From positions 248,001 to 312,000 of the forward strand of contig NZ_BQYJ01000004.1 in the NCBI RefSeq assembly GCF_023168165.1: DNA of 64,000 nucleotides, given 5' to 3'. This DNA comes from Niallia sp. NCCP-28 (GTDB lineage Bacteria; Bacillota; Bacilli; Bacillales; Cytobacillaceae). A model generated the notes under the pieces. That model saw nothing but the letters and a program-made list of their open reading frames with translations, was not told the DNA's origin and did not search any database. The translations under genes and the position numbers were made by a program. This document shows, piece by piece, positions 46,918-55,967 of this stretch (its first letter is position 1; the number at the start of each line of letters is the position of its first letter).

Positions 46918-47035
46918 GGTTGATTGGAGCGGAAGATGCGAGACAGACGAGACCCTGCAGGAGTGAAACGACGCAGCAGCTCATCGCTCGCCCCGCGGAA
47001 AGCGAGCATTCTGGAGCAGAAATCAACCTGCTCAT
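46918..47035 (+). repeat. GC-rich dispersed repeat R2
   Basis: Begins gattggagcggaagatgcga and ends with ccccgcggaaagcgagcatt and gcagaaatcaacc, matching the copy at 11472-11606, with several internal changes. The remainder of 46849-47348 shows no gene. Confidence 0.8.
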
Positions 47036-47348
47036 TCAAAAGCAACAAACTTTGCGAAAACAGCCATAACAAAAGATCTTAATAAAAAAGAAACCTTTCT
47101 GCTGAAAAAACGTCCTATATAATAGGAACACAAAGGCTTAAAGCATTATTTGCACCCTTATTAATAGTGACCATTCTCCTAATTTCGCAAGGCAACTATT
47201 TCTAATGTTTGATTCCAGTATTACGTTTACAATACATCCTCTAATTTAGTTGAAATGACTATAAAAGAAGTGTATATTTAGTTTGATTTGTATAAAGGAA
47301 AAGTTAAATATTTATTAATATAATGAATGCACAAAAGGAGAAATTAAA

Positions 47349-48065
47349 ATGATTTATGCACAAATATTAGCAGGCGGCAAAGGAACAAGAATGGGCAATG
47401 TCAGCATGCCAAAACAGTTCCTTTCATTAAATGATAAACCAATTATTATTCATACAATAGAAAAATTCTTATTAAATGACCGTTTTTCCAAAATAATTAT
47501 CGCTTCCCCAAAAGAATGGATTAATTATACAAATGATATTATCCATAAATTCATTGGGGCTAATGAACGTTTAGTCGTAATTGAAGGTGGAGAAGATAGA
47601 AATGGAAGCATTATGAACGGAGTAACTTATATAGAAGATACTTATGGTCTGGTTGATGAGGATATTATCGTCACACATGATTCCGTTCGTCCTTTTATCA
47701 CCCATCGCATTATTGAGGAAAATATTGATTTCGGCTTAAAATACGGAGCTGTCGATACGGTTATCTCAGCGATTGATACAATCGTAGAATCAGAAGATGG
47801 AGAATCTATTTCTCATATCCCAGTTCGTGATTTCATGTATCAAGGCCAGACTCCACAAACATTTAATATCAAAATGCTGAAAGGCCATTTTTATTCTCTA
47901 TCAGATGAACAGAAAGCAGTATTATCAGATGCTTGTAAAATTTGCGTTCTAAAAGGAGAAAAAGTCAAATTAGTTACTGGAGAAGTATTTAATATTAAAG
48001 TAACGACGCCATTTGACTTAAAAGTAGCAAATGCCATTATCCAGGAGAAGATAAACCATGATTAA
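47349..48065 (+). CDS. tarI: TarI: ribitol-5-phosphate cytidylyltransferase
   Basis: A 238-aa IspD-family nucleotidyltransferase that makes CDP-ribitol from CTP and ribitol-5-phosphate. [11 protein letters not shown]...PKQFLSL is the CTP loop, and [13 protein letters not shown] and [11 protein letters not shown] are family motifs. Followed by tarJ with an 8-nt overlap, which distinguishes it from IspD of the isoprenoid pathway. An AAAAGGAG site precedes the ATG. Confidence 0.93.
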   Translation: MIYAQILAGGKGTRMGNVSMPKQFLSLNDKPIIIHTIEKFLLNDRFSKIIIASPKEWINYTNDIIHKFIGANERLVVIEGGEDRNGSIMNGVTYIEDTYGLVDEDIIVTHDSVRPFITHRIIEENIDFGLKYGAVDTVISAIDTIVESEDGESISHIPVRDFMYQGQTPQTFNIKMLKGHFYSLSDEQKAVLSDACKICVLKGEKVKLVTGEVFNIKVTTPFDLKVANAIIQEKINHD

Positions 48066-49083
48066 TCAAGTATATCGACTTGTTTCCCCAAGACAATTTG
48101 AAGTTACTTATCAAGATTTTTCCTTACAGACAAATATGGTTGTAATAAGGCCCACTCACTTATCTATATGCAATGCAGATCAGCGTTATTATACGGGATC
48201 AAGAGGCAAAGAAGTGCTTGCAAAAAAATTGCCCATGGCATTGATTCATGAAGGAATCGGCAAAGTCGTATATGATCCGAAAGGAGAATTTGCTTCTGGA
48301 ACAAAAGTTGTAATGGTGCCTAACATCCCTACAGAAGAAGATGAATTTATTGGGGAAAACTATTTAAGAACAAGTAAATTCCGCTCCAGTGGATATGATG
48401 GATTTATGCAAGATTATGTTTTTCTAAATCGTGACCGTCTTGTAGAAATTCCAGAAGATATGAATCCTCATGTTGCAGCGTTTACCGAGCTGATAACCAT
48501 TGCAATGCACTCTTTAACAAGATTTGAGTCAAGATCCCATAAACGCCGCAATACATTTGGCGTCTGGGGAGATGGAAACCTTGGCTTTATTATGTGCCTA
48601 TTGCTAAAGAAAAAATATCCTGGCAGCAAAGTCATCTCATTTGGCAAAACCAAATATAAAATGGATCGTTTTTCATTTGTTGATGAAAGCTATCAAATCG
48701 ATGAAATACCGGAACATGTCACGATTGATCATGCATTTGAATGTGTGGGCGGCCTGGGAAGCCAGTACGCTATTGATCAAAGCATTGATGTCCTTGTGCC
48801 AGAAGGATCTATTTCTATTTTAGGCGTTTCAGAATATCCAGTAGAAGTAAACACAAGAATGCTTCTTGAAAAAGGGATTACGATGATTGGAAGCAGCAGA
48901 AGCGGACGAGCTGATTTTGAAAATACAGTTGCGTTTTATAAAGACTATCCTGATGTAGTCGATTATTTTACAACATTAATCGGCGAAGTCCAAACGGTCA
49001 GCTCTATTCAGACAATCATTGAAGCTTTTGAAAAGGATCTTACCTCTTCCTGGGGGAAAACCATTATGGAGTGGAAAATTTAA
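48058..49083 (+). CDS. tarJ: TarJ: ribulose-5-phosphate reductase
   Basis: A 341-aa NADPH-dependent alcohol dehydrogenase (zinc, medium-chain type) that reduces ribulose-5-phosphate to ribitol-5-phosphate, the substrate of TarI. Motifs: [23 protein letters not shown] with metal-ligand region, [19 protein letters not shown] as the nucleotide fold, and [11 protein letters not shown]. It overlaps tarI by 8 nt. This pair is diagnostic for ribitol-type teichoic acid. Confidence 0.94.
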   Translation: MINQVYRLVSPRQFEVTYQDFSLQTNMVVIRPTHLSICNADQRYYTGSRGKEVLAKKLPMALIHEGIGKVVYDPKGEFASGTKVVMVPNIPTEEDEFIGENYLRTSKFRSSGYDGFMQDYVFLNRDRLVEIPEDMNPHVAAFTELITIAMHSLTRFESRSHKRRNTFGVWGDGNLGFIMCLLLKKKYPGSKVISFGKTKYKMDRFSFVDESYQIDEIPEHVTIDHAFECVGGLGSQYAIDQSIDVLVPEGSISILGVSEYPVEVNTRMLLEKGITMIGSSRSGRADFENTVAFYKDYPDVVDYFTTLIGEVQTVSSIQTIIEAFEKDLTSSWGKTIMEWKI

Positions 49084-49121
49084 TTACATGAAGAAACTCA
49101 ATTAAGAAAGGTAGGGTATTT

Positions 49122-50303
49122 TTGAAAGCAATAAAATTACTACCTACACTTTTTTCGAAATATATAATCAAGATGGCATACTCTATTTTTTGTTTATTTT
49201 TTAAAGTGGATGAAAAAAAGGTGACTTTTGCATCATCTCGTTCTAAAAAAATGGATGGCAACCTTTATTATGTTTGGAAAGAATTTAACAAAAGAGAACC
49301 AGATTATCAATATATTGAATCCTTTTATAAAATAGACAATTCCATTAAAGGAAAATTCGCCTATTTCTTTCACATATTAAAGGATAGTTACCATTTAGCT
49401 ACATCGAAATATTTTATTATTGATGATTATCACTTTTCTGTATATGTTATTCACCCTCGACAAGGGACAGAAATTATTCAGCTTTGGCATGCATGCGGTG
49501 CTTTTAAAAAGTTTGGCATGAGCACACTCGGCAAATCTTTTGCTCCAAGCCAAGAGTATTTACAAATAGTGAAGATACATTCCAATTATTCAAGAGTATA
49601 TGTTAGCTCTTCCGAAGTCACTCCCTTTTATGCAGAAGCATTTGATATGAATGCGGAAAATATTTATCCTCTTGGTGTGCCGAGAACAGACTATTTTTTT
49701 GAATCTACAAATAAGGAAATTCTTTTAAAAAAGCTGACTGATTTATTTCCTGCAGCAGCAAACAAAAGATTGATTTTATATGCGCCAACATTCCGGGGAA
49801 AAAGCCATCAGCAAGATGGCTTTATCTCCCCCATTGATTTTAAGCTGTTAAAAGATTCTCTTGCTAAAGATACAGTGTTTCTTGTCCACCTTCATCCATA
49901 TATGTCCTCTTCCTTTCAGATAGATGAAGCTGCAGCGGACTTTGTGATACATATTACAGAAGAATTTAATATCCAAGAAATGCTGATATTGGCCGATGTA
50001 CTTATAACAGATTATTCATCGATTATTTTTGATTATAGCCTCCTAAATAAACCTGCTGCTTTTTTTGCGCATGATTTGGCAGAATATGTAGAGGAACGTG
50101 ATTTTTATTATGATTATGAAAAATTTGTACCTGGACCAATTTTTACTAATACAGAAGAGTTAAGCAGATGGTTAGAATTGGCCGATTATAACCTTGCTGA
50201 AATAACCGCTTTTCAAAAAAGATTTTTTGAGTATACAGATGGAAAAGCTTCGGAACGAATTGTTTCCCATTTATTAAATCAACGTATTCCTGGCTCTTAT
50301 TAA
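49122..50303 (+). CDS. CDP-polyol phosphotransferase (TarF/TarK-like, 393 aa)
   Basis: A single catalytic-domain member of the family, with an N-terminal hydrophobic segment (residues ~12-28). Motifs: QLWHACGAFKKFGMSTLGK (catalytic His), LGVPRTDYFF, APTFRGKSHQ, HLHPYM, IQEMLILADVLITDYSSIIFDYS and VPGPIFTN. It starts 38 nt after tarJ in the same operon. The TTG start has AAAGG upstream. It is likely a priming or first ribitol/glycerol-phosphate adding enzyme acting before the 624-aa polymerase. Confidence 0.8.
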   Translation: MKAIKLLPTLFSKYIIKMAYSIFCLFFKVDEKKVTFASSRSKKMDGNLYYVWKEFNKREPDYQYIESFYKIDNSIKGKFAYFFHILKDSYHLATSKYFIIDDYHFSVYVIHPRQGTEIIQLWHACGAFKKFGMSTLGKSFAPSQEYLQIVKIHSNYSRVYVSSSEVTPFYAEAFDMNAENIYPLGVPRTDYFFESTNKEILLKKLTDLFPAAANKRLILYAPTFRGKSHQQDGFISPIDFKLLKDSLAKDTVFLVHLHPYMSSSFQIDEAAADFVIHITEEFNIQEMLILADVLITDYSSIIFDYSLLNKPAAFFAHDLAEYVEERDFYYDYEKFVPGPIFTNTEELSRWLELADYNLAEITAFQKRFFEYTDGKASERIVSHLLNQRIPGSY

Positions 50304-50415
50304 TATGGAAAATTTTGATTTAGGTAGACACTCAATAAATTAAACATCATTAGAGCTTATTATAGTAATAAAAATTGAATTATTATTATGTGGATAAATT
50401 AAAGGAGATCAATTT

Positions 50416-52290
50416 ATGTTAAAAAGGATTGTTCGAAAACTTAGAAAGCGGAGAAGTTCTGCTTCAAGCAATATTGTTAATAATGATTTAGAGTACAGTA
50501 TCGATAAACCTTTAGAAATTCAAAAAGACAGAATCATTATTAATAAGGATAAAATTAATGAATCCCTGCCGATTCTTAATGAATTAGCAGGAAAAATAGA
50601 AGAATATATTCCACATCGCAAAATAACCCATTTAACTTGGAATGGCCCTATTTTAGAGATAGAAGGCTATTTTTATCTTGAAAATATCCCTATGAAAAAT
50701 GAGGACTTAGTGAAAAAACGTTTAGTTTTAATTAGCTCCAATAGCTTAAAAGTTTCTATCCCTCTACAAGATGTATTAATAAAGGATATTAATACATCTG
50801 ATAAAATCAGCGAGGAATACAGTTGGGCTGGCTTTAAATCAAAAGTCAATTTTGCTACGATCACTTCCCATAATCGTCCATTGCCAGAGGAAAGCTATCG
50901 ATTATTTTTGGAATTAGATGTTCATGTACTTGGAGATAAACTATATAAAAAGTCCTTCCCATTAGGTAATATTGAGCATTTTCTAGATAATGGATTTCAC
51001 TCTGCAAAAATGGAATATTACACGGCACGCAAAGAAATGAAATATAATTTACTTGCAACTTATGATCTTCCATTAAAAACGTTAAAAATTACATCTTCTA
51101 AGTTAAAGGATATGGATCCTACTGTAATGGGGCTTGATGCAGATGAAAAACAGCGAGGAGTATTTTATCGCCTTGTCCATAAATATTGTTTCTCTCTAAC
51201 CTATAAGTTATGTAAGATGTTTCCGTTAAAAGAGAAAAAAATTATCTTTGCATCTGATAGCCGCAGTGAACTGAGCGGGAATTTTCAATTTGTCTTTGAT
51301 GAATTATTGAAAAGAGACTTAGATTATGATTACCATCTATTATTGAAAAAAGGTGTAGATGAGAAAAAAAGCTATAAAGAAATATTTACTTTAGCCTATC
51401 ATCTAGCAACAGCAAAATATATTTTATTAGATGACTTTTATCCGATGATTTATCCTTTAAAAATAAGACCGGGAGCAGAGCTAATTCAATTATGGCATGC
51501 TGTCGGAGCATTCAAAACATTTGGATTCAGCCGCTTAGGGCGTCCAGGGGGTCCTTCGCCAAAGTCTAAAAATCATCGCAACTATACAAAAGCAATTGTC
51601 AGTTCCCATAATGTAGCAAAACATTATGCAGAAGGATTTGGAATCGATGTAGATAAAGTAGTTCCAACTGGTATTCCTAGAACAGATGTATTTTTTAATA
51701 AAGAGTATCAAGAAAATGTTCGAAAAAATCTTTATGAAGAATATCCTTTCTTAAAAGGAAAAAAGGTAATCATGTTTGCACCGACTTTCCGCGGAAATGG
51801 ACAACAATCTGCCCATTATCCAATGGAAGTGTTAAACTTAGAAAAACTTTATCATGAGTTGAAAGATGAGTATGTTTTCTTATTCAAAATTCATCCTTTT
51901 GTAAAAAATGAATTCAGCATACCATATCAATATAGTGATTTCTACTATGATTTCTCCTCTTACCGGGAAATCAATGACTTATTATTTATTACAGACATCT
52001 TAATTACGGACTACTCTTCCGTATGTTTTGAATATGCTCTATTAAATAAACCAATGATTTTCTTTGCATTTGATGTCGAAGAATATGTTCGCACAAGAGA
52101 TTTCTATTACGATTATCATTCGTTTATTCCAGGTCCTTTAGCAAAAACAACAGAACAAATGTTAAGCATTATCCAAAAAGAAGACTTTAAAATGGAAAAA
52201 ATCGAACCATTTGTCGATTATTTCTTTGAAGATCTGGATGGCAATTCAACAGAACGTGTAGTGGACCAATTAATTATTGATAATGTCTAA
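50416..52290 (+). CDS. tarL: TarL-like ribitol-phosphate polymerase (624 aa)
   Basis: Residues ~230-620 form the GT-B catalytic domain, with LWHAVGAFKTFGFSRLGRPGGPS (catalytic His), GIPRTDVFF, APTFRGNGQQ, INDLLFITDILITDYSSVCFEYA and IPGPLAK. The N-terminal ~220 residues are a beta-rich module. Length and architecture agree with TarL/TarK of ribitol-type strains, which polymerise CDP-ribitol onto the teichoic acid linkage unit. It is the last gene of tarI-tarJ-x-tarL, ended by a strong terminator. The substrate call rests mainly on tarIJ linkage. Confidence 0.82.
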   Translation: MLKRIVRKLRKRRSSASSNIVNNDLEYSIDKPLEIQKDRIIINKDKINESLPILNELAGKIEEYIPHRKITHLTWNGPILEIEGYFYLENIPMKNEDLVKKRLVLISSNSLKVSIPLQDVLIKDINTSDKISEEYSWAGFKSKVNFATITSHNRPLPEESYRLFLELDVHVLGDKLYKKSFPLGNIEHFLDNGFHSAKMEYYTARKEMKYNLLATYDLPLKTLKITSSKLKDMDPTVMGLDADEKQRGVFYRLVHKYCFSLTYKLCKMFPLKEKKIIFASDSRSELSGNFQFVFDELLKRDLDYDYHLLLKKGVDEKKSYKEIFTLAYHLATAKYILLDDFYPMIYPLKIRPGAELIQLWHAVGAFKTFGFSRLGRPGGPSPKSKNHRNYTKAIVSSHNVAKHYAEGFGIDVDKVVPTGIPRTDVFFNKEYQENVRKNLYEEYPFLKGKKVIMFAPTFRGNGQQSAHYPMEVLNLEKLYHELKDEYVFLFKIHPFVKNEFSIPYQYSDFYYDFSSYREINDLLFITDILITDYSSVCFEYALLNKPMIFFAFDVEEYVRTRDFYYDYHSFIPGPLAKTTEQMLSIIQKEDFKMEKIEPFVDYFFEDLDGNSTERVVDQLIIDNV

Positions 52291-52343
52291 AAAAACGAGC
52301 CGTATTATTTCCTTTACTAGGAATAAAAAACGGCTCGTTTTAT
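52288..52343 (+). terminator. Terminator of the tarIJ-tarL operon
   Basis: AAAACGAGCCGT and AACGGCTCGTTTT form a 12-bp stem immediately after the tarL stop. Confidence 0.9.
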
Positions 52344-52562
52344 GCTTATTTCCCCTAAATCCCCCTATATTAAGGAAATATTATCCCTTCTCCGACATTT
52401 CTCGGGAAATATTCTGTCATGTTTTGTTGATATTTTTGTGGTTTTTTCTTATACAAAATGCGGTATAAGCTAAATACATCTAATTTTTTAAGAAACTAAA
52501 ATTTTCTATACACGATATTTTTAAAAGAACCAAATAAAAACATAGAAAGGATGAAGAATAAA

Positions 52563-52667
52563 ATGAAAATTAAAGCTGGAAGCTGGAAATTATTAAGTTC
52601 TCAAGACAAACAATTTATTTTGCAGGCAGTCAGCAGTTTATCCCAATATAAAGGAAAAACAAACTAA
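52563..52667 (+). CDS. Possible small protein of unknown function (34 aa)
   Basis: An ORF reading MKIKAGSWKLLSSQDKQFI then LQAVSSLSQYKGKTN, preceded by AGAAAGGATG about 9 nt before the ATG. The composition is that of a short amphipathic helix. No family is recognised. It lies alone between tarL and the VOC gene. Only the ribosome site and the reading frame support it. Confidence 0.4.
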   Translation: MKIKAGSWKLLSSQDKQFILQAVSSLSQYKGKTN

Positions 52668-52698
52668 ATTGCCTACACTTGTTTCTGGTTCACGGATC

Positions 52699-53085
52699 TT
52701 ACATTTCATAGATTTCAATAGGCAAACCATCTGGATCAGCGAAAAAAGTAAATTGTTTATTTGTATATGGATCGATTCGAAGAGGCTCTACCTCTATATG
52801 ATGTTCCTTTAAATATTCAATCGTTTCCTTGACGTTTTCTACCTCAAAAGCTATATGACGCAAACCTGCCGCCTCTGGATAACTCGGCCTTTCTTTTGGA
52901 TTGGGGAATGAGAAAAGTTCAATTTGATAGGCATCATTTACTTGAAGGTCGAGTTTATAAGACTTTCTTTCTTCCCGATATACTTCTAATAATGGCAAAA
53001 AACCTAAAATATCAACATAAAATACTTTTGATTTTTCATAGTCGCTGCAAATAATAGCAATATGATGTATTCTGGTTATTTTCAT
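52699..53085 (-). CDS. Glyoxalase/VOC family metalloenzyme
   Basis: A 128-aa single VOC domain. I choose the ATG at 53085 (MKITRIHHIAIICSDYEKSK), which has AAAGGA upstream; the longer frame from 53205 adds an unconserved extension that overlaps galE. Metal-ligand positions are visible: the first His pair in IHHIAI, RHIAFEV and the terminal Glu in LPIEIYE. It resembles glyoxalase-I-like YwkD/GloA2 proteins of Bacillus. Substrate unknown. Confidence 0.85.
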   Translation of the reverse strand: MKITRIHHIAIICSDYEKSKVFYVDILGFLPLLEVYREERKSYKLDLQVNDAYQIELFSFPNPKERPSYPEAAGLRHIAFEVENVKETIEYLKEHHIEVEPLRIDPYTNKQFTFFADPDGLPIEIYEM

Positions 53086-53183
53086 TGGCTTATTCCTTTC
53101 TTTCATCTTTGTTATCATTCTTATACTGCTTTTTATATTAAAAAACGAAGAAATACAGTGTATCTCTCCGCTTTGTTTTACCT

Positions 53184-54146
53184 TTACTGTTTGTGCCAAT
53201 TCCATGCGCTAGCAATAATTGTTTCTAAGTCACGCTCTGCTTTCCAGCCTAGCTCTTCATAAATTTTATTAGAAGAAGCAATCAGTCTTGCCGGGTCACC
53301 TGCACGTCTATCTGCATAGATAACATTTGCGCTTTTTTCGGTAATTCTTTCACAAGTTTCAATTACTTCTTTAACAGAATAGCCTACACCATTTCCTAAA
53401 TTATATGTTTCTGCTTTTTTGCTGCCATCTAGCAATGCTTCTAACGCTTTAATATGAGCTGCTGCCAAATCAGTTACATGAATATAATCACGGATGCATG
53501 TACCATCTTCTGTTGGATAATCTGTACCAAATACAGAGATAGCTTCACGAGTTCCTAATAGATGCTGTAATATAATTGGAATCAAATGAGTTTCTGGATC
53601 ATGGTTTTCTCCAATTTCTCCGGATTCATGCGCACCAGCTGCATTAAAATAACGCAATACTACATAATTTAATCCATATGCTTGATGGAAGTCTGCAAGT
53701 ATTTGCTCGATCATTAATTTTGATTTCCCATATGGATTAATGGGAGCTGTTTTTGAACCTTCTGAAATCATTTCATCTTCTGGTATTCCATATGTAGCTG
53801 CTGTAGAAGAAAAAATAAAATTTTTCACTTTATGTTTTAGCATCATCTTTAATAATGTCAGCGTGTTGGCCACATTATTTTCATAATACTTATATGGATC
53901 TTGAACAGATTCTCCAACCAAACTAAATGCCGCAAAATGCATTACTGCTTTTATTGGATATTTAGAAAAAATAGGCTCTAGATCCTCTTCTTTTCCTAAG
54001 TCCCCTTTTACAAAGATGGCACGAGAATCGATTGCTTCCTCATGTCCAGTTGTTAAATTATCTAAAACAACCACTTCTTCTTTTTCAACCAATTCTTTTA
54101 CTAAATGGCTTCCAATATATCCTGCGCCGCCTACTACTAATATCAT
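53184..54146 (-). CDS. galE: UDP-glucose 4-epimerase
   Basis: A 320-aa short-chain dehydrogenase-fold enzyme interconverting UDP-glucose and UDP-galactose. The NAD motif GGAGYIGSH, the catalytic SSTAATYG and INPYGKSKLMIE (Tyr-x3-Lys) and the RYFNAAGAH block are intact. The length is slightly short but typical for Bacillus GalE. It supplies UDP-Gal for wall polymer or exopolysaccharide decoration along with gtaB and pgcA. Confidence 0.94.
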   Translation of the reverse strand: MILVVGGAGYIGSHLVKELVEKEEVVVLDNLTTGHEEAIDSRAIFVKGDLGKEEDLEPIFSKYPIKAVMHFAAFSLVGESVQDPYKYYENNVANTLTLLKMMLKHKVKNFIFSSTAATYGIPEDEMISEGSKTAPINPYGKSKLMIEQILADFHQAYGLNYVVLRYFNAAGAHESGEIGENHDPETHLIPIILQHLLGTREAISVFGTDYPTEDGTCIRDYIHVTDLAAAHIKALEALLDGSKKAETYNLGNGVGYSVKEVIETCERITEKSANVIYADRRAGDPARLIASSNKIYEELGWKAERDLETIIASAWNWHKQ

Positions 54147-54337
54147 ATTGCTGCTCCTTTACAAACTTACTATTTTTATAGCTGTTCTTTTCCTAATATA
54201 TGTATTTTAACATAAAACAAAAAATTATAGCGTTTTTATCCTTATTAGGGGACAGTAGCTTCCACTACTTCAAGTATCGCTTTATAAAGTGATACCTCTT
54301 CTATTTTTTACATTCAGCTATAAAGGTTATCTCTATT

Positions 54338-54382
54338 CAAAAAAACAAGAAAGTGCAATATTTATACTTTCTTGTTTTTTAT
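54338..54382 (-). terminator. Terminator of tagA
   Basis: AAAACAAGAAAGT and ACTTTCTTGTTTT form a 13-bp stem around a short AT loop, just beyond the tagA stop. Confidence 0.88.
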
Positions 54383-54392
54383 AGCAGCATCA

Positions 54393-55166
54393 CTAAGCAC
54401 CCTTATTATGCTTTTTGCTTTTTTTACTTAGCCTTTGCTTAAACATATAATAAAAAAATAGAAAATGGCCGACTAAATTGCGCTTCCACAATCTTTTCGG
54501 CTCCTTTGCCATACGGTACAGCCATTCTAAACGGAGCTTTCTAAATATGCTTGGAGCACGATTAACCGTACCAGACGAAAAATCAATAAATGCTCCTACC
54601 GCAAGTGTAACCGTGCAATTCAATTGACTGCGATTTTCTGCAATCCACTTTTCCTGCAATGGCATGCCAAATCCAACTAATAATAAATCTGTTTGGCGCT
54701 GATTAATTGTATCTATTACATCGCCAGATTTATTATGGTCATAATAGCCATGCTGTTCTCCAACAAATTCTAAGTATCTATATTGTGCCCCTAACCGGTC
54801 TAATGCAGCTTTTGCAATTCCTGGTTTTGCCCCTAATAAAAAGATGCGGAACTTCTGCTCTTTTATTTTATTTAAATGCTCAAACAAAGCTGGAATAAAA
54901 TCAGTCCCGTTCATATTTTCTTTAAACTGAAATCCATAAATTTTCGCTCCAATTTCTACTCCAATACCATCATTTAATAATAAATCACTGTTATTTATTA
55001 TTTTTTTATATTCCTTATCTTGTTGAGCTAGATTATAGCAATGGTCATTTAAAAAAAAGACATCTGTTTTTTCTTTTTTTTGCAGTTTTTCTGAAACAGC
55101 TTGTAAGGCTTCATGCTGGCTCATAACATTTACTTCTATATTTCCTAACCATCTTTTTTCTATCAT
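54393..55166 (-). CDS. tagA: TagA: UDP-ManNAc transferase of the teichoic acid linkage unit
   Basis: A 257-aa GT26 enzyme that adds beta-ManNAc to undecaprenyl-PP-GlcNAc, the second step of wall teichoic acid synthesis. Motifs: FLNDHCYNLAQQ, LLNDGIGVEIGAKIYG (catalytic Asp), RIFLLGAKPGIAKAA and LLVGFGMPLQEKWIAEN. The basic C-terminus (RLWKRNLVGHF, then QRLSKKSKKH) matches the membrane-binding appendage of the family. It is monocistronic here, separate from tagB and tagD. Confidence 0.95.
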   Translation of the reverse strand: MIEKRWLGNIEVNVMSQHEALQAVSEKLQKKEKTDVFFLNDHCYNLAQQDKEYKKIINNSDLLLNDGIGVEIGAKIYGFQFKENMNGTDFIPALFEHLNKIKEQKFRIFLLGAKPGIAKAALDRLGAQYRYLEFVGEQHGYYDHNKSGDVIDTINQRQTDLLLVGFGMPLQEKWIAENRSQLNCTVTLAVGAFIDFSSGTVNRAPSIFRKLRLEWLYRMAKEPKRLWKRNLVGHFLFFYYMFKQRLSKKSKKHNKGA

Positions 55167-55192
55167 AAATAGTGTCTCCTATTAATCATTTA

Positions 55193-55335
55193 TCCGGCAC
55201 TGACAGGCTTTTGACCCCCACCTAAGGGACGATGAAATCTAAGTGGGGGATCACTGTCCGTAAAGGCCCGATTGGTTCAACTAACAATCAGTGGGGATGG
55301 AGAAAACCCCCACTGATTGAAGTTTCACTTTATCT
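55193..55335 (+). repeat. Dispersed intergenic repeat R1, full copy
   Basis: About 143 bp with two nested stems: cccccacctaa with taagtgggggat, and cagtggggatggag with cccccactgattg. It ends in gaagtttcacttta. Other copies or halves are at 2226, 2711, 11641, 22665, 26528, 57955 and 61507, all between genes. It is non-coding and resembles mobile or rho-like intergenic elements seen across Bacillaceae. Confidence 0.8.
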
Positions 55336-55406
55336 GTAGCTTACATTATATAAAAAAAAAATACTTCCTACAATTTGTCCCTTTTTCCCCGATCTCATTG
55401 TTGAAT

Positions 55407-55446
55407 TTTGTCGAAACTTTAGTTACAGTTACTGTATTAATATAAT
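55407..55446 (+). promoter_or_regulatory. Spo0A box and SigA-like promoter of the sinI-like gene
   Basis: TTTGTCGAAA (55407-55416) is a full 0A-box match. It abuts a weak -35 (TTTAGT, 55418-55423) spaced 17 bp from a perfect -10 TATAAT (55441-55446). A box touching the -35 is the layout of Spo0A-activated SigA promoters such as that of B. subtilis sinI. Transcription from here would include the downstream riboswitch. Confidence 0.6.
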
Positions 55447-55528
55447 AAATAACATGATAAAATTATATCAAAATCTGTATTATTCTTAGTTACATAAAGT
55501 TCAAGCGAAATTTATTCAAATTATCCAA

Positions 55529-55629
55529 GATAAAGGCAAACCATTTGAAAAAATGGGACGCAAAGCCTCAGATCTAAGGTAATTTTATTACTATGATGGC
55601 TGGGCCACCTTATATAATATAAGGAGGTT
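55529..55629 (+). ncRNA. c-di-GMP-I (GEMM-I) riboswitch with Shine-Dalgarno-sequestering expression platform
   Basis: The aptamer shows GGCAAACC, a CCATTT-GAAA-AAATGG hairpin, GGGACGCAAAGCCTC, CTAAG (tetraloop receptor half) with TATGA, and ATGGCTGGGCCACC: all GEMM-I consensus elements in order. P1 would pair ATAA (55530-55533) with TTAT (55609-55612). The same TTAT region, as CCTTAT, is complementary to ATAAGG of the ATAAGGAGG ribosome site (55618-55626). The hairpin CC-A-CCTTAT / ATAAGG-A-GG hides the whole site. Ligand-stabilised P1 should therefore free it, predicting an ON switch at translation. Confidence 0.9.
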
Positions 55630-55636
55630 TATTACC

Positions 55637-55771
55637 TTGATAAATTTGTTTCCCACTGAGCCAAACCCTATAGAGGAATTAGATTTAGAATGGTTGAAGC
55701 TAATCTTAGAGGCCAAAGAATTAGGGTTAACCCCCACACAAATATACGAATTTTTAGAGTCTAAAAAATAA
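55637..55771 (+). CDS. SinI-family anti-repressor-like small protein (44 aa)
   Basis: Begins MINLFPTEPNPIEELDLEW and continues LKLILEAKELGLTPTQIYEFL, the Sin dimerisation hook by which SinI binds SinR and releases biofilm matrix genes. There is no DNA-binding domain, so it is SinI-like and not SinR. The TTG start follows AAGGAGG, which lies in the riboswitch platform. No sinR gene is adjacent; its partner must be elsewhere. Biofilm/motility switching under joint Spo0A and c-di-GMP control is inferred from the leader. Confidence 0.82.
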   Translation: MINLFPTEPNPIEELDLEWLKLILEAKELGLTPTQIYEFLESKK

Positions 55772-55841
55772 ACAGCTGTCTAAAAAGACTGAATTTTCAA
55801 ACCGTCTGATTTCGTATAAAAATCAAATAAAATGATAAGCA

Positions 55842-55876
55842 GCAGCGGCATGTTTTAATAATGCCGCTGTCTTTTT
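55842..55876 (+). terminator. Terminator of the sinI-like gene
   Basis: CAGCGGCAT (55843-55851) pairs with ATGCCGCTG (55861-55869) and is followed by TCTTTTT. Confidence 0.88.
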
Positions 55877-55967
55877 GCTGCCTTTCACTTCTATTTAACA
55901 GGCAGAACCTTTCTCGCAAAAGCTTGGCTGGTTCCGATGATAATCAGTAAAAGACATGGGTTTCTAT

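Noticed and set aside
53086-53205. 40-residue N-terminal extension of the VOC protein
   Set aside because: Overlaps the galE 3' end and is not part of the VOC fold; the ATG at 53085 has a clear ribosome site.
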